The position numbers and the translations under genes are program-made. Under the pieces are notes generated by a model. The model had not been told where the DNA came from. It worked only from the letters and a program-made list of their open reading frames with translations, and made no database searches. From NCBI GenBank assembly GCA_002708925.1, contig PAPN01000045.1, positions 1 to 34,902 on the forward strand: 34,902 bases of DNA. The letters run 5' to 3'. This document shows, piece by piece, positions 31,471-34,902 of the stretch (position 1 is the stretch's first letter; each line of letters opens with the position of its first letter). This DNA comes from Paracoccaceae bacterium (GTDB lineage: Bacteria > Pseudomonadota > Alphaproteobacteria > Rhodobacterales > Rhodobacteraceae).

Positions 31471-32579
31471 TGGAAACCGTGCATGTTGGCCTGGAAGGGC
31501 GCGCATATGACATCCATATCGGGCCGGGTCTTCTGGCGCAGTCCGGCGCGCTGATCAAGCCCTTGCTGAAACGGCCGCGCGTGGCGATTGTCACGGATGA
31601 AAATGTTGCGCGTCTGCATCTGGATAACTTGAAGAATGGACTTCAAGTCTCTGGTATTGAAAGCGTTTCATTGGTGTTGCCCGCAGGTGAATCCACCAAA
31701 AGCTGGCCGCATTTTACCCGCACCGTTGAATGGCTTCTGGAACAGAAAATCGAGCGCAACGACGTGGTTCTGGCCTTCGGTGGCGGGGTAATTGGCGATC
31801 TGGTGGGCTTTGCTGCGGCGGTTCTGCGCCGGGGCGTGCGCTTTGTGCAGTTGCCGACCAGCCTTCTGGCGCAGGTTGACAGTTCGGTCGGGGGGAAAAC
31901 CGGGATCAACGCGCCGCAGGGGAAAAACCTGATCGGCGCGTTTCATCAGCCCTCGATGGTTCTGGCCGATACCGAGGTTCTGGGCACTTTGACAGAACGC
32001 GATTTTCTGGCGGGATACGGCGAGGTCGTCAAATACGGGCTTCTGGGAGATTATGAATTTTTCCAATGGCTTGAGGGTAATGCCTCACGTGCCGCATCAG
32101 GTGACATGGAGGCGCGGATCACGGCGGTGAAACGCTCGGTTGAGATGAAGGCCGAGATCGTCGAACGCGACGAGACCGAACAGGGCGACCGCGCTTTGCT
32201 GAACCTGGGCCACACGTTCTGTCATGCGCTTGAGGCCGCGACGGGCTATTCGGACCGGCTGCTACATGGCGAGGGCGTGGCCATCGGGTGCGCGCTGGCC
32301 TTCGAGGTGTCGGCGCGTATGGGCCTGTGCCCGCAAGAAGACCCAAGCCGCCTGCGCGCCCATCTGTCTGACATGAAGATGAAGGTCGATCTATCTGATA
32401 TTCCAGGGGATTTGCCCTCGGCTGACGATTTGATCGCGCTGATGGGGCAGGATAAAAAAGTCGTGGATGGGAAGATCCGTTTCATCATGGCGCGTGGCAT
32501 TGGGCAGGCCTTTGTGACGCAGGATGTGGACCTGTCCATCGTGCGCAATGTGCTGGCCGAGGCGCTGGAGACGCGCTAA
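31470..32579 (+). CDS. aroB: 3-dehydroquinate synthase
   Basis: A 369-residue NAD- and zinc-dependent enzyme converting DAHP to 3-dehydroquinate, the second step of the shikimate pathway. Typical segments are LPAGESTKSW (NAD side), LAFGGGVIGDLVGFAAA, VQLPTSLLAQVDSSVGGKTGIN, KNLIGAFHQP, GYGEVVKYGL (metal Glu), LNLGHTFCHALE and the metal His in LHGEGVAIG. All metal and phosphate-binding positions that I can check are intact. Its ATG overlaps the aroK stop by 1 nt. The function is secure. Confidence 0.96.
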   Translation: METVHVGLEGRAYDIHIGPGLLAQSGALIKPLLKRPRVAIVTDENVARLHLDNLKNGLQVSGIESVSLVLPAGESTKSWPHFTRTVEWLLEQKIERNDVVLAFGGGVIGDLVGFAAAVLRRGVRFVQLPTSLLAQVDSSVGGKTGINAPQGKNLIGAFHQPSMVLADTEVLGTLTERDFLAGYGEVVKYGLLGDYEFFQWLEGNASRAASGDMEARITAVKRSVEMKAEIVERDETEQGDRALLNLGHTFCHALEAATGYSDRLLHGEGVAIGCALAFEVSARMGLCPQEDPSRLRAHLSDMKMKVDLSDIPGDLPSADDLIALMGQDKKVVDGKIRFIMARGIGQAFVTQDVDLSIVRNVLAEALETR

Positions 32580-32621
32580 GGCTCTGGTCTTTTGCGGGGG
32601 GCGCGCGCTAAATTGCCCGCC

Positions 32622-34418
32622 ATGACAGGCATCACAGGCGAGATTTCACGCGATCTGCGCAGGCGACTGGCAATCGTGCTGCTGTTTCTGGGCGCCGTTC
32701 TGGGCGTGGCCGGAGGCGTGTGGCGTTACGGCTATTTGCAGGCGCTGGACCAGCTGGCGCAACGCGGAGCCTCGGATCTGACGCTGACGGCGGACCGGCT
32801 GACCGGGCAGTTGCAGCTGTATCAGCAACTGGCGGTCCTGATGGCCAAGCATCCGGCGGTCACGGGCTATCTGTCGGGCATTCAATCGGGGCCATCGGAT
32901 ACGTTGCTGTTGCAGGCCTCGGATAAGACCGGCGCGCTGGACGTGCTGCTGGCCGACCGGGACGGGCGGGTGCTGGCCACGGCCAACGGAACCGAGCCGC
33001 GCGAACTGTCGGGCCAGCGCTATTTTCAGCGCGCAATGCACGGAGCCCTGGGCGAGGGGCACGGGATCAACCCGGCCACCGGGCTGCGGGCCTATTATTT
33101 TGCGGCGCCCGTGTTCCGGCACGATGGCCGGGTGGGCGGCGCTCTGATCGTGGTGGCCAATGTCGGCAAGGTCGAGGCCGAATGGCGCGGTGCGCGGCCG
33201 GCGGTCTTTTTCACCGATGCCGCGGGCGAGGTGTTCATCACCAACCGCTCTGAGCTGCTGCATTGGCGCAAGACCGATCAGGGCGGGCTGGCTCCGCCCA
33301 CCGGGCCCGTGCCGGCGTTCAGCCGTCGGACTGTGGGCGGGCATGAGATCTGGCTGGAAAACTGGTCTCCTTATGTGCCCAGCCGGGCGCTCTATGTGCA
33401 GCGCGATTTGCCGGTGATCGGGCTGCGGGCCGAGGCGCTGATAGACGTTGATCCGGCGCGCAATATTGCGTGGTTGCAGGCGGCTGTGGTGGCTGCGGTG
33501 TTTCTGGCGTTTGGCTCGGTTCTGTTTCTGACGCTTGAACGCCGGCGCACGCTGGCGCTGGCCAATGCCCGCCTGGAAAGCCGCGTCAGCGAACGCACCG
33601 CCGCGCTGACCCGCACCAACGAGGCCCTGCGCCACGAAGTCGCCGAGCGCACCGCCGCCGAGCTTGCCCTGAAAAAGGCGCAGGACGATCTGGTGCAGGC
33701 CGGGAAACTGTCAGCGCTGGGGCAGATGTCTGCCGGGATCAGCCACGAGCTGAACCAGCCGCTGATGGCAATCCAGCAATATGCCGAAAACGGCACGGCC
33801 TTTCTGGAGCGCGGCGCCCCTGAGACCGCCGCCGAAAACCTGTCTCGGATCGCCGGGCTGGCCAAACGCATGGCGCGGATCATCAAGAACCTGCGCGCCT
33901 TTGCCCGCCAGGAAAGCGAGCCGGTCGCGCAGGTGGATCTGGTCTCGGTTGTGGACAGCGCGCTGGAGCTGTCGCAGCCCCGCCTGCGCCGCGATCAGAT
34001 CGCCCTGGAGTGGACGGCCCCCAGCGCCCCGATGATCGTGATGGGCGGCGAAGTCCGGCTGGGCCAGGTGCTGGTCAATCTGATCGGCAATGCGGCGGAT
34101 GCGATGGTGGGGGCCGGACAGGCCGACCGGCGGATCACGATCGCTCTGCGGCGCGAGGGCGGGCAGATCTGTATGGATGTGGCCGACACCGGCCCCGGCA
34201 TTCAGGAACCCGAGCGTATCTTCGATCCGTTCTATTCCACCAAAGAAGTGGGCGCGGCCGAGGGGATGGGCCTGGGGCTGTCCATCTCTTATGGTCTGGT
34301 TCAAAGTTTCGGCGGCATGATCCGTGGCCGCAACCGCCCCGAGGGCGGCGCGATTTTCACCGTGGAGCTGACCGCAGCACAGGAACCACACGAACCCCAG
34401 GGGGCCAAGGCAGCATGA
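32622..34418 (+). CDS. dctB: DctB-type sensor histidine kinase
   Basis: A 598-residue inner-membrane sensor. TM1 lies at about 15-36, followed by a double-Cache periplasmic domain (about 40-278, with GQRYFQRAMHG and GLRAYYFAAPV typical of dicarboxylate sensors) and TM2 at about 281-305. A coiled coil (ERTAALTRTNEALRHEVAERT) leads to a HisKA domain with His375 in GISHELNQPLMAI and an HATPase domain (NLIGNAADAM, DTGPGI, GMGLGLSI). This is the DctB layout that senses C4-dicarboxylates and phosphorylates DctD. The start is placed at 32622; the frame opens at 32592, but the extra residues look unlike a DctB N-terminus, and neither start has a clear ribosome site. The stop overlaps dctD (ATGA). Confidence 0.82.
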   Translation: MTGITGEISRDLRRRLAIVLLFLGAVLGVAGGVWRYGYLQALDQLAQRGASDLTLTADRLTGQLQLYQQLAVLMAKHPAVTGYLSGIQSGPSDTLLLQASDKTGALDVLLADRDGRVLATANGTEPRELSGQRYFQRAMHGALGEGHGINPATGLRAYYFAAPVFRHDGRVGGALIVVANVGKVEAEWRGARPAVFFTDAAGEVFITNRSELLHWRKTDQGGLAPPTGPVPAFSRRTVGGHEIWLENWSPYVPSRALYVQRDLPVIGLRAEALIDVDPARNIAWLQAAVVAAVFLAFGSVLFLTLERRRTLALANARLESRVSERTAALTRTNEALRHEVAERTAAELALKKAQDDLVQAGKLSALGQMSAGISHELNQPLMAIQQYAENGTAFLERGAPETAAENLSRIAGLAKRMARIIKNLRAFARQESEPVAQVDLVSVVDSALELSQPRLRRDQIALEWTAPSAPMIVMGGEVRLGQVLVNLIGNAADAMVGAGQADRRITIALRREGGQICMDVADTGPGIQEPERIFDPFYSTKEVGAAEGMGLGLSISYGLVQSFGGMIRGRNRPEGGAIFTVELTAAQEPHEPQGAKAA

Positions 34419-34902
34419 TCCGCAAAGTTCTGGTGGTCGATGACGATGCAGCGGTGCGTGACGCGCTGGGGCAGACCTTGGAATTATCCGATCTGGCCCC
34501 GATCGCCGTCAGCAGCTTTATCGAGGCCAAGGATCATATCTCGGAGACGTTCGAGGGCGTCGTTCTGTCCGATATCCGGATGCCGGGGCGCGATGGGTTT
34601 CACCTGCTGGAGCACGCCAAATCCGTGGATGCCGAATTGCCGGTGATCTTGCTGACGGGCGAGGGCGACATCCCGATGGCGGTGCGGGCCCTGCGCGCGG
34701 GGGCGAACAGTTTTCTGGAAAAACCCTGCGCCCCCGAGGAACTGCTGAACGTGCTGAAACGCGCGCTCGGCCTGCGGGCGATGGTGCTGGAAAACCGCCG
34801 GATGAAAGTGCAGTTGGAAACCGGCGATCCGGCGGCGCGGCTGATTTTTGGCTCGTCCGATCTGGCCGAGGGGCTGCGCGCGCGGGTGCGGATCGCCGGC
34901 AT
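34415..34902 (+). CDS. dctD: DctD-type NtrC-family response regulator, N-terminal part
   Basis: The first 162 codons of a sigma-54 activator, cut by the right edge. The receiver domain (1-120) shows Asp9-Asp10-Asp11, phospho-acceptor Asp53 in VVLSDIRMPG, Thr81 in LLTGEGD and Lys103 in LEKPCAPEEL. The FLEKPCAPEEL and ALGLRAMVLENRRM segments are typical of DctD, leading into the linker before the AAA+ domain, which is not in the window. Coupled to dctB by ATGA overlap. It would activate C4-dicarboxylate uptake genes with RpoN. Confidence 0.85.
   Translation, partial: MIRKVLVVDDDAAVRDALGQTLELSDLAPIAVSSFIEAKDHISETFEGVVLSDIRMPGRDGFHLLEHAKSVDAELPVILLTGEGDIPMAVRALRAGANSFLEKPCAPEELLNVLKRALGLRAMVLENRRMKVQLETGDPAARLIFGSSDLAEGLRARVRIAG

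Overview
The window looks like chromosomal DNA of a GC-rich alphaproteobacterium, most likely a marine Rhodobacterales (Roseobacter-type) species. This rests on the mix of genes: a B12-dependent ribonucleotide reductase tail, an ectoine-hydrolase cluster, RTX proteins ending in Hint domains, the xerD / small membrane protein / aroK-aroB block and a dctBD pair. The genus cannot be fixed from this sequence alone.

Layout. Positions 1-1700 hold the 3' end of nrdJ with a terminator, a leftward yqaA/dedA-dsbB pair and a tRNA-Leu(CAA). Positions 1790-6348 hold a compatible-solute catabolism locus: a leftward class III aminotransferase faces a rightward operon of ectoine hydrolase (doeA/eutD), an ArgE-like M20 deacetylase and an FCD-type GntR regulator. 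Two inverted copies of TGTACACAAC sit about 30 nt upstream of each divergent start.

Positions 6345-20442 form a Wzx/Wzy-type exopolysaccharide locus. It encodes a flippase, three glycosyltransferases, a Wza-like export lipoprotein, a fused WecG-type glycosyltransferase/initiating phosphoglycosyl transferase, a Wzc-like co-polymerase without a kinase domain, and a Wzy/ligase-like protein. Embedded in it are a hybrid histidine kinase (PAS, HisKA, ATPase, receiver, HPt), a cysteine-free Moco-fold periplasmic protein in the kinase operon, and a LuxR-type response regulator.

The most interesting observation is an 18-bp palindrome, CCYATCCGNNYGGRTAGG. It occurs four times, once in each regulatory gap, so that all six transcription units of the locus have a copy about 80-155 nt upstream of the first start codon. 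Together with the HPt-bearing kinase and the LuxR-type regulator this suggests a self-contained Rcs-like phosphorelay that controls the polysaccharide genes and itself.

Positions 20443-26231 hold a 632-nt non-coding stretch and two tandem RTX-repeat proteins with C-terminal Hint domains. Positions 26228-30796 hold a leftward housekeeping block: a MobA-like nucleotidyltransferase, a CorC/CNNM-type membrane protein, xerD, a secreted protein of unknown function and an overlapping 49-residue membrane protein. Positions 30922-34902 run rightward: aroK, aroB, dctB and the start of dctD, which is cut by the window end.
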